From Ruegeria atlantica (GTDB taxonomy: Bacteria; Pseudomonadota; Alphaproteobacteria; Rhodobacterales; Rhodobacteraceae): DNA of 64,000 nt. Shown here in pieces: positions 38,917 through 48,032 of this stretch. Positions within the stretch are counted from its first letter, which is position 1. Every line of letters begins with the position of its first letter. Under the pieces are notes generated by a model that was not told the origin of the DNA, searched no databases, and was given only the letters and a program-made list of their open reading frames with translations. The stretch spans positions 62,001 through 126,000 of the forward strand of contig WQBJ01000007.1 of assembly GCA_013032095.1 (NCBI GenBank), written 5' to 3'. The translations under genes were made by a program, and so were the position numbers.

Positions 38917-38974
38917 CGACCGGGTAATTCCGGTTATCTCACCCCGGTACAGAGAAATCTCAGGAAGCTCGAAA

Positions 38975-40024
38975 ATGTTTGACGCCACTCGCCCCGATCA
39001 TGCCCCCTCGGACCACCCCAAGGTCAAAATGGGCCGTGTCGGCATCCTGCTGGCCAATCTGGGCACGCCGGACGATTACAGCTATTGGCCGATGCGCCGC
39101 TATCTGAACGAGTTCCTGTCGGACCAGCGGGTGATCGATTACCCCAAATGGAAATGGCAACCGATCCTGCAGGGCATCATCCTGACCAAACGCCCTTTCA
39201 GCTCGGGCGAGGCCTACAAGTCCATTTGGAATCACGACAAAGGCGAAAGCCCGCTTATGACGATCACCAAGGACCAAACCGCCAAACTGCGCGACGCGAT
39301 GCAGGCGCGCTACGGCGATCAGGTCATAGTCGATTTCTGTATGCGCTACGGCAATCCGTCGACTAAATCCAAAGTGCAGGAGATGGTGGCCGCGGGCTGT
39401 GACCGCATCCTGTTTTTCCCGCTCTATCCGCAATATGCCGGTGCCACGACCGCCACAGCCAACGATCAGTTCTTTCGCGCGCTGATGGAAGAAGCCTGGC
39501 AGCCCGCCACTCGCACCGTTCCCGCCTATTTTGATGAACCCGCCTATATCGACGCTCTGGCCGGATCGGTGGAGCGAGCCTATGCTGCGATGGAAACCAA
39601 ACCAGACATTCTGGTTTGTTCCTATCACGGCATGCCAGAAAGGTATCTGCAACAGGGCGATCCCTATCACTGCCAATGTGCCAAGACATCACGACTACTG
39701 AAAGAGCGGCTGGGCTGGTCCGACGATCAGCTTGTGTCAACTTTCCAGTCACGGTTCGGGCCTGAGGAATGGCTGAAACCCTATACGGTCGATCACGTGG
39801 CCGAGCTGGCAAAACAAGGTAAGAAGAACATCGCCGTCATCGCGCCGGCGTTCTCAGCCGATTGCATCGAAACGCTGGAAGAGATCAACGAAGAGATCAA
39901 GGAAAGCTTCGAAGAAGCCGGTGGTGAGACCTTCACCTATATCCCTTGCCTCAATGACGATGATTCGCATATCGCGGCCCTTGGCAAGGTGATAGAAGAC
40001 AATCTAATGGGCTGGCTGGACTGA
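38975..40024 (+). CDS. hemH: Ferrochelatase
   Basis: 349 residues, HemH family: GRVGILLANLGTPD near the N-terminus, FFPLYPQYAGATTA near 148, the CSYHGMPERYLQQGDPYHCQ loop near 210 with the metal-side histidine, and FSADCIETLEEI near 292 with the conserved glutamate. Inserts iron into protoporphyrin IX, the last step of heme synthesis. The start follows the methyltransferase-like gene by 58 bases; a strong terminator follows. Confidence 0.96.
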   Translation: MFDATRPDHAPSDHPKVKMGRVGILLANLGTPDDYSYWPMRRYLNEFLSDQRVIDYPKWKWQPILQGIILTKRPFSSGEAYKSIWNHDKGESPLMTITKDQTAKLRDAMQARYGDQVIVDFCMRYGNPSTKSKVQEMVAAGCDRILFFPLYPQYAGATTATANDQFFRALMEEAWQPATRTVPAYFDEPAYIDALAGSVERAYAAMETKPDILVCSYHGMPERYLQQGDPYHCQCAKTSRLLKERLGWSDDQLVSTFQSRFGPEEWLKPYTVDHVAELAKQGKKNIAVIAPAFSADCIETLEEINEEIKESFEEAGGETFTYIPCLNDDDSHIAALGKVIEDNLMGWLD

Positions 40025-40047
40025 TCGCCACAATACAATCAGACATG

Positions 40048-40079
40048 AAAAAAGGCGGTGGAGAAACCCACCGCCTTTT
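40048..40079. terminator. Bidirectional terminator between hemH and a small gene
   Basis: AAAGGCGGTGG (40051-40061) pairs with CCACCGCCTTT (40068-40078) around a 6-base loop, with an A-run before and T-run after. It serves hemH on the plus strand and the 60-residue gene on the minus strand. Confidence 0.88.
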
Positions 40080-40100
40080 CTCTAGATAATGCTCGCTAAA

Positions 40101-40283
40101 TTAGCTTGCTGCAACAGCTGCGGCAACTACGACCAGCAGGATCAGCGGCAGGATGATGCCCTGCGACGTACCTTGAGTTTCCTCAACAACAACCGGTGCT
40201 TCAACAACCGGCTCTTCCAGGTTACCGGCATAAGCGGTCGAAGCAGCAGCGGTCAGTGCAGCGGCGAGAACGAGTTTCTTCAT
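40101..40283 (-). CDS. Small secreted single-pass membrane protein, unknown function
   Basis: 60 residues. MKKLVLAAALTAAASTAYAG is a Sec signal with cleavage after AYA. The mature peptide is about 41 residues: an acidic, valine-rich linker (NLEEPVVEAPVVVEETQG) and a hydrophobic C-terminal helix (GIILPLILLVVVAAAVAAS). The start has GGAGG 5 bases upstream, and the gene is framed by terminators, so it is a real monocistronic gene. Abundant tiny proteins of this form are common in roseobacters, with no known role. Confidence 0.75.
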   Translation of the reverse strand: MKKLVLAAALTAAASTAYAGNLEEPVVEAPVVVEETQGTSQGIILPLILLVVVAAAVAAS

Positions 40284-40423
40284 ATTAACCTCCAGAATTT
40301 GCGCGGTTCCAAATAACGAAACCGCACACCCAAGACTTACCTCGTACGTTTTTTCTAATCAGCTATCCGACTGGAATGCAATTACAACTTGCGCCGCCAG
40401 CGGGTTCGTGCGCGAAAATGTCG

Positions 40424-41023
40424 TCAAATAAGCAACACTTGCGTGCCGACCTTCGCCATCGAAAACAATTCCGCGATATCCTCGTTGAACAGACCGATAC
40501 AACCGTTCGACGAGCGTCGCCCGATTTTGCGCGTATCGTGGGTTCCGTGAATGCGGTAATACTTCCAACTCAGATATAAAGCGTGTGTTCCCAATGGGTT
40601 ATCTGGACCAGGTGGAATATAGTCCGGCCATTCGGGATTACGCTTTTTCATCGACGGGGTCGGAGACCAACTGGGCCCCTCGACCTTGCGGATGACGCTG
40701 GTGCGGCCGCGGCGGGTCAGCTCCTCGGTCAGCGGCACAGACGAGGGATAGAGTTTATACACCCGCTGATCCTCGGACCAGTAATGCAGCGCCCGCGAGA
40801 TTGTATCGACCAGAATGGCGCCGTTATTCGTGTTCGAGAAGTACGGCTGCCAATCCATCGCACGAAATCCGGAAATGTTACGGCGCACCTGAGGTTCGGG
40901 TTCGGGTGCAGGGCGCAGTGGATCTCCGGGGATATATTGAGCAATAGCAGGTGAGGCCAGCACGGCAGACGCTCCGGCCAGGAACCCCCGGCGCGTCGAC
41001 ATTTGAATGTGTTTCTTGACCAT
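40424..41023 (-). CDS. L,D-transpeptidase (YkuD family), Tat-exported
   Basis: 199 residues. MSTRRGFLAG at residue 8 onward is a twin-arginine signal with a following hydrophobic stretch. The catalytic region reads RIHGTHDTRKIGRRSSNGCI: conserved His-Gly, then SSNGC with the nucleophile cysteine, and GLFNEDIAELF after it. Makes 3-3 cross-links in peptidoglycan or attaches proteins to it in the periplasm. The first ATG at 41023 is 7 residues before the one nearest the Tat motif; either is possible. Confidence 0.9.
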   Translation of the reverse strand: MVKKHIQMSTRRGFLAGASAVLASPAIAQYIPGDPLRPAPEPEPQVRRNISGFRAMDWQPYFSNTNNGAILVDTISRALHYWSEDQRVYKLYPSSVPLTEELTRRGRTSVIRKVEGPSWSPTPSMKKRNPEWPDYIPPGPDNPLGTHALYLSWKYYRIHGTHDTRKIGRRSSNGCIGLFNEDIAELFSMAKVGTQVLLI

Positions 41024-41192
41024 GATGAACGGTCCTTTTCTAAGGCCAATCTGAAATTTTTTCGCATTCTATTGCCAGAATGCTTCAGTCGCAAATCAAA
41101 CCGGCAGAATCACGCGGAACAGAGTCATTGTGCGTTTGCCCAAGGCGGCCTGTCGCGCTATGCCGTAGGATAACTCAATAATCAGGTCGATC

Positions 41193-41708
41193 ATGACGCG
41201 TATCCTTTCTTTACTCATTGCCTGCTTTGTCGCGCTGGCTGCATGTACCCCAGGCAGTACCCCAACCTATGGAGCGGATGGTCGCCCTCTGCCGACGGTC
41301 TACAAAATCCGAGGCAACCCTGAAAAACTGCAATTCCGCATGCTGGATTCTGTCAACGCGCTGCGTCAGGCGCAGGGCCTGCAACCAGTGCAATTGAACG
41401 CACAACTCAACGCCGCAGCGGCTACACATTCTAAGGATATGGCGCGTCAGAACCGACCCTGGCACTTTGGATCTGACGGGTCTTCTCCGATCGACCGCGC
41501 CGCGCGTGTCGGATATTATGGTACATTTCTGGGTGAGGCGATTTCCGAAACCTACGAAACTGAAACCGAAACCCTGGCCGCCTGGATGCAGGAACCCGGC
41601 CCCCGTTCGGTCATCATGGACCCCAAAGCTACGCAAATGGGCTTTTCCTGGCATCAGGAAGGTGGCGGCAAAATCTGGTGGACGCTGGAAATGGGCGCTG
41701 GTGGATAA
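41193..41708 (+). CDS. CAP/SCP-domain lipoprotein
   Basis: 171 residues. MTRILSLLIACFVALAAC is a lipoprotein signal with lipobox LAAC. From about residue 50 the CAP (cysteine-rich secretory, SCP-like) fold begins: LDSVNALRQAQGLQPV, AAAATHSKDMARQNRPWHFG, GEAISETYETETETLAAWM and the final WWTLEMGAG. Bacterial CAP proteins are envelope proteins of uncertain activity. A strong terminator follows. Confidence 0.87.
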   Translation: MTRILSLLIACFVALAACTPGSTPTYGADGRPLPTVYKIRGNPEKLQFRMLDSVNALRQAQGLQPVQLNAQLNAAAATHSKDMARQNRPWHFGSDGSSPIDRAARVGYYGTFLGEAISETYETETETLAAWMQEPGPRSVIMDPKATQMGFSWHQEGGGKIWWTLEMGAGG

Positions 41709-41724
41709 CCACAACCAACCCAAA

Positions 41725-41755
41725 AAAAAGCCCCCGAAAAATCGGGGGCTTTTTT
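41725..41755. terminator. Bidirectional terminator between CAP lipoprotein and ptsN
   Basis: AGCCCCCGA and TCGGGGGCT form a 9-base perfect stem around AAAA, preceded by eight A residues and followed by a T-run, so it stops both converging transcripts. Confidence 0.92.
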
Positions 41756-41769
41756 GTATCTGAGACCGC

Positions 41770-42234
41770 TTACGCCGCTTGCATCGACTGTGCTTCGGTC
41801 AGAATAGCATAGAGCTTGACCGGATCCGGGTTGGCTCGCAATTTTGCACAAACCGAAGTGTCGCGCAGGGTGCGGGACACCAGTGCAAGCGCCTTCAGGT
41901 GGTCCACTCCGGCTTCTTCCGGCGCAAACAGAGCAAAGGCGATATCCACCGGTTGCCGGTCGACCGATCCGAAATCAATCGGCTTTTCCAGCATGACAAA
42001 GACACCCGAAACGGATTCGAGTTCAGCCATCCGCGCATGTGGCAGAGCCACGCCGTGCCCTACACCGGTCGGCCCCAGGCTTTCCCGTTCGAGCAACCCG
42101 TCAACAACAACCTGAGCGTCAAGGCTCAGGGTCACCTCAGCTACGTCAGCGATTTCCTGAAACAACCGCTTCTTGCTGGAAGCGGCGGACAGTACGCGAA
42201 CTGCTTCGGGCTTCAGTATGCTCGAAAGCTCCAT
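41770..42234 (-). CDS. ptsN: PTS IIA-like nitrogen regulatory protein
   Basis: 154 residues of PTS EIIA type 2. GVGHGVALPHARM contains the phosphorylated H66. Part of the nitrogen PTS (PtsP-NPr-EIIANtr), which regulates potassium uptake and stress responses without transporting sugar. I chose the ATG at 42234, since GGAG falls 7 bases upstream; an ATG 6 bases earlier has that site too close. It follows hpf by 61 bases in the usual order. Confidence 0.92.
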   Translation of the reverse strand: MELSSILKPEAVRVLSAASSKKRLFQEIADVAEVTLSLDAQVVVDGLLERESLGPTGVGHGVALPHARMAELESVSGVFVMLEKPIDFGSVDRQPVDIAFALFAPEEAGVDHLKALALVSRTLRDTSVCAKLRANPDPVKLYAILTEAQSMQAA

Positions 42235-42295
42235 GATCATGCTCCACGGCAACGCCCCCACATGTGCAGGGGCATGCCTTTGCTATTCTTGCCTG

Positions 42296-42859
42296 TTACG
42301 GATCAATCCAGCCAATATTACCGTCTTCCCGGCGGTATACGACGTTTAATCCGTCCTTGTTTTCATTCCGGAACACCAGCACCGGAGCACCGGCCAGTTC
42401 CATCTGCATAACGGCTTCACCAACACTCAGCGACGGGATCTTGGTTTCCATCTCAGCCACAATCATCGGCTGCAGAGACTCGGGCTCGGCTGCCGACTCA
42501 GACTCGTCAGAAGCGAGGATATATGACGACGCTCCAAAGAGTTCAACAGGCTCAGACCGGTCCTTGTGGTGGTCTTTCAGACGGCGTTTATACCGCCGCA
42601 ACTGGGTTTCCATTTTATCGCAGCAGCCTTCGAAAGCCGCATAGATTTCGGTTGCGTGAGCCTTGGCCTGAGCTGTCAGGCCAGTGGAAAGATGCACGGT
42701 GGTTTCGCATACATATTCATGCGCTGAACGGGAAAAGACGACGTTGGCATCTGTCGGGCGTTGGGCATATTTGCCCACGACTTCGCCCAGTTCGCTCTGC
42801 ACGTGAGTTTGCAGCGCCGTACCGATGTCGATCTGTTTTCCGCTGATTTGGTAACGCAT
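42296..42859 (-). CDS. hpf: Ribosome hibernation promoting factor, long form
   Basis: 187 residues. The N-terminal S30AE domain (MRYQISGKQIDIGTALQTHV to about residue 100) binds 30S near the decoding site; the C-terminal domain (about 130-187, ETKIPSLSVGEAVMQMELAG and AGAPVLVFRNENKDGLNVVY) drives 100S dimer formation, typical for the long HPF. The start at 42859 has AAGGAG 5 bases upstream. In many proteobacteria rpoN precedes it; here only 252 bases without a gene separate it from lptB. Confidence 0.93.
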   Translation of the reverse strand: MRYQISGKQIDIGTALQTHVQSELGEVVGKYAQRPTDANVVFSRSAHEYVCETTVHLSTGLTAQAKAHATEIYAAFEGCCDKMETQLRRYKRRLKDHHKDRSEPVELFGASSYILASDESESAAEPESLQPMIVAEMETKIPSLSVGEAVMQMELAGAPVLVFRNENKDGLNVVYRREDGNIGWIDP

Positions 42860-43111
42860 GTGATCTCCTTCACAATTCACACCCATTCTGACGTCACGTA
42901 ACGCGACACATGTTTTTTTATCGGGTGGGGGGTAGAGACATTTCCTGCGGTAGCCATACTGTTCCCCTTTCGAAGAAGGAGCATCGTGATCCAGACGGGA
43001 ACCGAAGAAATGCCATGGCCCAATTGAGGCAAGAGACGGCGGAAGAGTCAATCAAAACAGACGTGTATATACGTGATTTCTGCCATGCACTCGGCGCATT
43101 TCTGCGCAAGC

Positions 43112-43870
43112 TCATGAAATCCGGAAATTTTCGCCCAGGTAGACGCGGCGGACGTTCTCGTTCTCCACCACTTCATCCGGGGTTCCGGACATCAGCACCT
43201 GCCCATCATGCAAAATATAGGCGCGGTCTACGATTTCCAGCGTTTCGCGTACGTTGTGATCGGTAATCAGAACTCCGATACCGCGCTTCTTCAGATCAGC
43301 CACAAGGTGGCGGATATCACCCACGCTGATCGGGTCGACACCCGCAAAGGGTTCATCCAAAAGCAAATATTTCGGGTCGGCGGCCAGACAACGCGCGATT
43401 TCAACGCGGCGACGTTCCCCCCCCGACAGCGCCAAGGCCGGAGCGCGTCGCAAATGTTCGATCGAGAAATCTGACAGCAATTCCTCAAGTCGCTCCTTGC
43501 GGCGGTGGGCGTGTTTTACCGTAATGTCGAGGACCGAGGCGATGTTGTCTTCGACGCTCATACCGCGAAAGATCGACATTTCCTGCGGCAAGTAACCAAT
43601 ACCCAGCCGCGCACGCCGATACATTGGCAGGGTTGTCACCGTCTGCCCGTCAATCGTTACCGTGCCCGCCTCAGGGAACACTAACCCGGCGACCGAGTAG
43701 AAAGTGGTCGTCTTGCCCGACCCGTTTGGACCCAGCAGCGCCACGACCTCGGACCGGTCGAGTGTCATCGAGACGTCCCTGATCACGGTCTTCTTGCGGT
43801 AGGATTTCCGCAACTTTTCAATCCTGAGGCCGGAATTGCCCTCGGCTACGGTCAATTCGGGACGTGCCAT
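43112..43870 (-). CDS. lptB: LPS export ABC transporter ATP-binding protein
   Basis: 252 residues. Walker A GPNGSGKTT at 47-55, Q-loop GYLPQEMSIFRGM, signature LSGGERRRVEIARCLA and Walker B YLLLDEPFAGVDP. The LptB-type sequence and the place after lptC-lptA identify it. Provides energy for moving LPS across the periplasm with LptFG. Starts with ATG overlapping the lptA stop by one base. Confidence 0.95.
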   Translation of the reverse strand: MARPELTVAEGNSGLRIEKLRKSYRKKTVIRDVSMTLDRSEVVALLGPNGSGKTTTFYSVAGLVFPEAGTVTIDGQTVTTLPMYRRARLGIGYLPQEMSIFRGMSVEDNIASVLDITVKHAHRRKERLEELLSDFSIEHLRRAPALALSGGERRRVEIARCLAADPKYLLLDEPFAGVDPISVGDIRHLVADLKKRGIGVLITDHNVRETLEIVDRAYILHDGQVLMSGTPDEVVENENVRRVYLGENFRIS

Positions 43871-44361
43871 CAGTTGTTGCCCTGCTGCAGGATGGTTTTG
43901 ACATTACCGGTCATCGTGGCCGTACCAGTGGTCAGGTTGGCATTCATTTGATCGCCGCTGATGGTGCTGGGCCCTTGCGTCAGCAGCACATTGCCCTTCA
44001 TCACAATCACGCCAGAGTCGATGGTGTATTCGGCCCAATCGCCCTGCGCCGCGTCCGGGGGGCTTATCAGAACCACGTCCTCGACCGCTTCCATCCGCTC
44101 GATGCCCGAGCGTTCTTCGTTATAAACAACCAGAACCCGTTCGGCGGTCAGGCGCATTTCGCCTTGAATCACAATCACATTGCCCAAAAACTCGGCTGAT
44201 CCGTCTTCCTGGTTGACGTTCAGGGTTTCCGAGGTCACTTCGACCGGCTGGGTCGGGTCAGCTTTGACAGCGCCAAAGGCAACCTGAGTCTCCTGCGCCG
44301 CTGCAGAATAAGCGCCAAGGGTCAGCACAAGACAAATCGGGACTAAACGAAAATCGAACAC
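43870..44361 (-). CDS. lptA: LPS transport periplasmic protein LptA
   Basis: 163 residues with a Sec signal (PICLVLTLGAYSAAA, cleaved near AQE). The OstA-like beta-jellyroll repeats follow: VTSETLNVNQEDGSAEFLGN and GEMRLTAERVLVVYN. Forms the bridge carrying LPS across the periplasm. The start lies 3 bases after the lptC stop codon; its stop overlaps lptB. Confidence 0.92.
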   Translation of the reverse strand: MFDFRLVPICLVLTLGAYSAAAQETQVAFGAVKADPTQPVEVTSETLNVNQEDGSAEFLGNVIVIQGEMRLTAERVLVVYNEERSGIERMEAVEDVVLISPPDAAQGDWAEYTIDSGVIVMKGNVLLTQGPSTISGDQMNANLTTGTATMTGNVKTILQQGNN

Positions 44362-44364
44362 AGG

Positions 44365-44964
44365 TTATCTTTCTGCCTTTTGCGGCTCGTATACCAGCTT
44401 CACGCCGTCTGTAAAAATAATATGAACAGGTCCGTCTTTTTTTTCTGTGCCAAAAGTCATGCCACCTGCGGAAAAGTTACCGATGATGCCAGTGCCGTTG
44501 ACCTGACCCGGCGAATCCCCACGGATTTCGTCCAACGCGGTGTTCAGGAGATCGGTCGTGATTTCAGTACCGTCGGTCGAGGTGATGACCACATCACCCA
44601 CAAAGGTCGCGGTATTCTTATCCGGTCGGATCATGCCGGAATTGGAATCCAATGTGATGACACCGCCGTTCGACAGGCCCAGACGGCCTTGAAATTCTGC
44701 TGCGGTCGGGACTGAAGCCTCAGTTCCCTGTGTCGCCCGGACGGCCTCGATCCGGACCTCTTCGCCCTTGCGCGTGGTGCCTTGATACTTGGGCTGAGTC
44801 ACCACCTGCTCGGTCAGCCGTTCATCGATATCTTTTTGGCTAAAGGGGACGGACACGTTGGTCTCAATACTGCGTGACAGCAGAAAAACCGTGGACAGCA
44901 TCAGGATCGCCACCAGCGGCAGCAACACCTTTAGAAACTGTACCCTGCGTGAATGCCCGTCCAC
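44365..44964 (-). CDS. lptC: LPS export protein LptC
   Basis: 199 residues. One N-terminal membrane segment (FLKVLLPLVAILMLSTVFLL), then a periplasmic YrbK/LptC fold (QVVTQPKYQGTTRKGEEVRI; GIIGNFSAGGMTFGTEKKDG). Anchors LptA to the inner-membrane LptBFG complex. It follows kdsD by 15 bases. Confidence 0.9.
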   Translation of the reverse strand: MDGHSRRVQFLKVLLPLVAILMLSTVFLLSRSIETNVSVPFSQKDIDERLTEQVVTQPKYQGTTRKGEEVRIEAVRATQGTEASVPTAAEFQGRLGLSNGGVITLDSNSGMIRPDKNTATFVGDVVITSTDGTEITTDLLNTALDEIRGDSPGQVNGTGIIGNFSAGGMTFGTEKKDGPVHIIFTDGVKLVYEPQKAER

Positions 44965-44979
44965 CGCGCAACCCTCCGC

Positions 44980-45942
44980 CTAACCCAGCCCGACGCGCAG
45001 GCAGTCGTGGATGTGCAACAGTCCTTGCGCCGGACCCTGAGACTCGGGGTCCACCACGAAGAGCGATGTGATCTTGCGATCATTCATGATCGAAACTGCC
45101 TCTTCTGCCATTGCATTCGGCGCAATGGTCAGAGGGTCACGGGTCATGACCTCTTCGGTGGTCTTGTTCAACAACCCGTCCATGTTCCGGCGCAGGTCAC
45201 CATCCGTCACGATCCCCATCAGGCGACCGTCTTCGTCCGTCACGCCTACGACGCCGAAACTCTTCTGGCTCATCACTAGCAACGCCTCGCTCATTGGCGT
45301 GCCAACCGGGACAAGCGGCAGATCTTCGTGCATCAGATCACGTACCGTGGACAGCTGCGCGCCCAGCTTGCCGCCGGGATGAAAGGCGCGGAAATCTTCG
45401 GGTTTGAAATCGCGGTATTTCATCAGCGCAATCGCCAGTGCGTCGCCCATCGCCAATGTCAGCGTGGTCGAGATCGAGGGCACCATGCCGAAGCCACACG
45501 CCTCACCCATTGACGGGATCAGCAGGTGCACGTCCGCCTGTTTCATCAGCGTGCTTTCTGGCTTGCTGGACAGTCCGATCAACGGGATGCCGAAACGGCG
45601 GGTAAAGGCCAGAAGATTTACCAATTCCGGTGCTTCGCCCGAGTTTGAAATCGCCAGAACCACATCGCCCTTCGAGACCATACCCAGATCGCCATGGCTC
45701 GCTTCGGCCGGATGCACGAAATAGGCGGGCGTACCGGTGCTGGCCAGTGTGGCAGCGATCTTGTGGCCGATATGGCCCGACTTGCCGATGCCGCTGATGA
45801 TTATGCGGCCCGGTGCCTGAAGGATCATCTGAACGGCTTCGGCAAAGTCCTCGTTCAGGCTGCCGGCCAGCACGTCCAGCGCGCGGGCTTCGTCGGTAAC
45901 GACTTGGCGGGCGGTTCTCAGGAATGCTTCGGTATCGGTCAT
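44980..45942 (-). CDS. kdsD: Arabinose-5-phosphate isomerase (KpsF/GutQ family)
   Basis: 320 residues. SIS domain from about 35 to 170 (GRIIISGIGKSGHIGHKIAA; HPAEASHGDLGMVSKGDVVL) followed by two CBS domains (about 205-315). Converts ribulose-5-phosphate to arabinose-5-phosphate for KDO synthesis. The start at 45942 overlaps the rnd stop by 4 bases (ATGA). No kdsC gene is seen between it and lptC, where many proteobacteria carry it. Confidence 0.93.
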   Translation of the reverse strand: MTDTEAFLRTARQVVTDEARALDVLAGSLNEDFAEAVQMILQAPGRIIISGIGKSGHIGHKIAATLASTGTPAYFVHPAEASHGDLGMVSKGDVVLAISNSGEAPELVNLLAFTRRFGIPLIGLSSKPESTLMKQADVHLLIPSMGEACGFGMVPSISTTLTLAMGDALAIALMKYRDFKPEDFRAFHPGGKLGAQLSTVRDLMHEDLPLVPVGTPMSEALLVMSQKSFGVVGVTDEDGRLMGIVTDGDLRRNMDGLLNKTTEEVMTRDPLTIAPNAMAEEAVSIMNDRKITSLFVVDPESQGPAQGLLHIHDCLRVGLG

Positions 45943-46553
45943 GAGTGCGCAAAAATATCCGTTTCTGGCCAACCGGCGAGATCGAGTTTCGCTCGCATCG
46001 GCAGGAAGTCAAAACAGGCCCGTGCCATCTCGGCGCGGCCTTCGCGGGCGAGTCGTCCGTCCAGTGCCTCACGCAGCTGATGCAGGTACAGCACGTCTGA
46101 GGCCGCGTATTCCAGCTGCGCGTCGGTCAGGGTTTCGGCCCCCCAGTCGCTCATCTGCTGCTGTTTCGAGATATCCACACCAATCAGCTCCTGACACAGG
46201 TTCTTCAGACCGTGCCGGTCGGTATACGTGCGCACCAGGCGGCTGGCGATCTTGGTGCAATAGACCGGCGCGGCCAATGCCCCAAACGTGTGGTACATCG
46301 CGGCAATGTCAAACCGGCCAAAGTGGAACAGCTTGAGCACGTCAGGGTTTTCCAGCATGGCGCACAGGTTCGGAGCCTCAGTCTGCCCAATTTCCACCTG
46401 GACGATATGGCTGTTGCCGTCTCCACCTGACATCTGGATCACACACAGGCGGTCGCGATGCGGGTTCAATCCCATGGTTTCGCAGTCAATGGCCACTACA
46501 GGGCCCAGGTCCAACCCGTCCGGCAGGTCGTTTTTATACAGGTGGTTCGCCAC
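45939..46553 (-). CDS. Short RNase D-type 3'-5' exonuclease
   Basis: 204 residues, the DEDDy domain alone: VAIDCETMGLNPHRD (motif I, D and E), LKLFHFGRFDIAAM (motif II) and QLEYAASDVLYLHQL (motif III with Y and D). It lacks the HRDC domains of full RNase D (about 375 residues). Probably processes small RNAs or tRNA ends. First gene of the rnd-kdsD-lptC-lptA-lptB string. The 275 bases upstream hold nothing I can identify. Confidence 0.88.
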   Translation of the reverse strand: MANHLYKNDLPDGLDLGPVVAIDCETMGLNPHRDRLCVIQMSGGDGNSHIVQVEIGQTEAPNLCAMLENPDVLKLFHFGRFDIAAMYHTFGALAAPVYCTKIASRLVRTYTDRHGLKNLCQELIGVDISKQQQMSDWGAETLTDAQLEYAASDVLYLHQLREALDGRLAREGRAEMARACFDFLPMRAKLDLAGWPETDIFAHS

Positions 46554-46828
46554 GGGGGTCTTCCTTTATGCGATATCGCCACCGAGATAGGAGGTTTGGA
46601 CCGCAAACTCAACGCTATCAATACAATACATCCAAGATGCGCGGATTTCTTGACCCTGAAGGTTTCGGTGAAAGAATGGCTTCGGGTGCTAAGCAGTCAC
46701 AGCTTGCCTATGGCCCTGAGAGCCTGCCGGGACCAATGCCGGCCATACCCGAGGCAAAAAGCCGTTTCCAAAGAACGCGCTGACATGACTTGAGCCTCCC
46801 GACCCCTGTGCATTACACCTTAACGGCA

Positions 46829-47257
46829 ATGGACCAGCTAAACCGACGCATCATCGCCGCCCTGCAGCACAACGCCCGCGAGTCTACCTCGAAGATTGCC
46901 GCGAAACTGGGCGTGGCCCGGACCACCGTGCATGAGCGAATTCGCAGAATGGAAGAGAGCGGCGTGATCGCCGGGTACTCGGTGGTTCTGAACACCTCGG
47001 AAGACGCCCCGCGCGTGCAGGTAGTCGTGCTGCTGGAAGTTCAGCAAAAGGAAACCACCCGCATCATCAAGCGGCTTGAGGCCTACCCCGAAGTGAAGCT
47101 TTGCCTCTCGATCAACGGTGAATTCGACCTGCTGCTGTCCGCCGAGGCCCCGCGGATCGAAGATCTGGACATTCTGGTCGATGACTTAGCTAAAATCCCC
47201 GGCGTGCTGCGTACCAATACCAGTGTCGTCTTCGGCCGTCGGATTGATCGAATCTGA
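46829..47257 (+). CDS. Lrp/AsnC-family transcriptional regulator
   Basis: 142 residues. HTH at about 15-52 (LQHNARESTSKIAAKLGVAR, TTVHERIRRMEESGVI) then the RAM/AsnC effector domain (VVVLLEVQQKETTRIIKRLE; CLSINGEFDLLLSAEA). Standard length for the family. I start it at the ATG at 46829 (MDQLNRRI), the classical opening; an upstream TTG at 46790 is less likely. Targets unknown; next downstream is the flagellar cluster. Confidence 0.9.
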   Translation: MDQLNRRIIAALQHNARESTSKIAAKLGVARTTVHERIRRMEESGVIAGYSVVLNTSEDAPRVQVVVLLEVQQKETTRIIKRLEAYPEVKLCLSINGEFDLLLSAEAPRIEDLDILVDDLAKIPGVLRTNTSVVFGRRIDRI

Positions 47258-47330
47258 GTGGCTGATAACCCTCTGTAAACCGTAGCGCGCCTAGCTTGAC
47301 CGGGACTGACCAGAATCCCGGACCGGCAGA

Positions 47331-48023
47331 ATGCCCCATCGTTTCTTCCTTGGCTTGAGTTTCTTTGCGTTTTGCGTGGCCCAACAGGGATTTGCCATGT
47401 CTGACGCGCGCGTGGCAGGAATTTGCGACAACGCCGCCCGGCGCGCCGCCCTGTCCGAGGACGTACCGCTAGATGTGCTACGCGCGATTGCGCGAGTGGA
47501 GACCGGGCGGATTAACGACGACCAACTGGAACCTTGGCCGTGGACCATCAATGTCGAGGGTCAGGGGTTTTGGTTTACGTCTGAGTACGAGGCCAAAACC
47601 TACGTTTTCAACATTTTCAAGGCGGGCAAGCGAAGCTTTGACATCGGTTGTTTCCAGATCAACTACCGCTGGCACGGCAAGGCATTCCGGTCGATCGACG
47701 TCATGTTCGACCCGGATGAAAACGCCACTTATGCTGCGCGATTCTTGAAGAAGCTTTACGCCGAGCTTGGCTCCTGGCCCGCTGCCGTGGGGGCCTATCA
47801 TTCCCGCACGCCATCTCTGGCCCATGCTTATTCCGGCAGGTTTCAAACCGTGCTGGCACAGCTGGACCAGAACCTGCCCGCTGCCCCAGAAGGAGTGTCG
47901 CGCGACCCGTTTACCACCGCCGCAACCCCTCTGCTCCCGGTCAACCTGCAGCAATCCGGCAGCGTTTTGGGGTCACTGGTTCCGCCATCGGGCACTACAA
48001 CCGCCTTTATCTCGTTCAACTAG
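47331..48023 (+). CDS. Flagellar-associated lytic transglycosylase (SltF-like)
   Basis: 230 residues. Signal peptide FFLGLSFFAFCVAQQGFA with cleavage near AMS, then an SLT-type lysozyme-like domain: LRAIARVETGR has the catalytic glutamate, and FDIGCFQINYRWHGKAF and AAVGAYHS complete the fold. The last 50 residues are a Pro/Thr/Ser-rich tail. It lies 9 bases before flhA. Rhodobacter has a flagellar transglycosylase (SltF) that opens peptidoglycan for the rod; this gene fits that role by sequence type and position. A weak CtrA-like site (6 of 8 matches) is near 47268. Confidence 0.82.
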   Translation: MPHRFFLGLSFFAFCVAQQGFAMSDARVAGICDNAARRAALSEDVPLDVLRAIARVETGRINDDQLEPWPWTINVEGQGFWFTSEYEAKTYVFNIFKAGKRSFDIGCFQINYRWHGKAFRSIDVMFDPDENATYAARFLKKLYAELGSWPAAVGAYHSRTPSLAHAYSGRFQTVLAQLDQNLPAAPEGVSRDPFTTAATPLLPVNLQQSGSVLGSLVPPSGTTTAFISFN

Positions 48024-48032
48024 GAGACCCGC

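Noticed and set aside
46554..46828. Short overlapping plus-strand frames between rnd and the Lrp-type gene
   Set aside because: Up to about 110 codons, but they run partly into rnd antisense sequence, lack ribosome-binding sites and show no family pattern.
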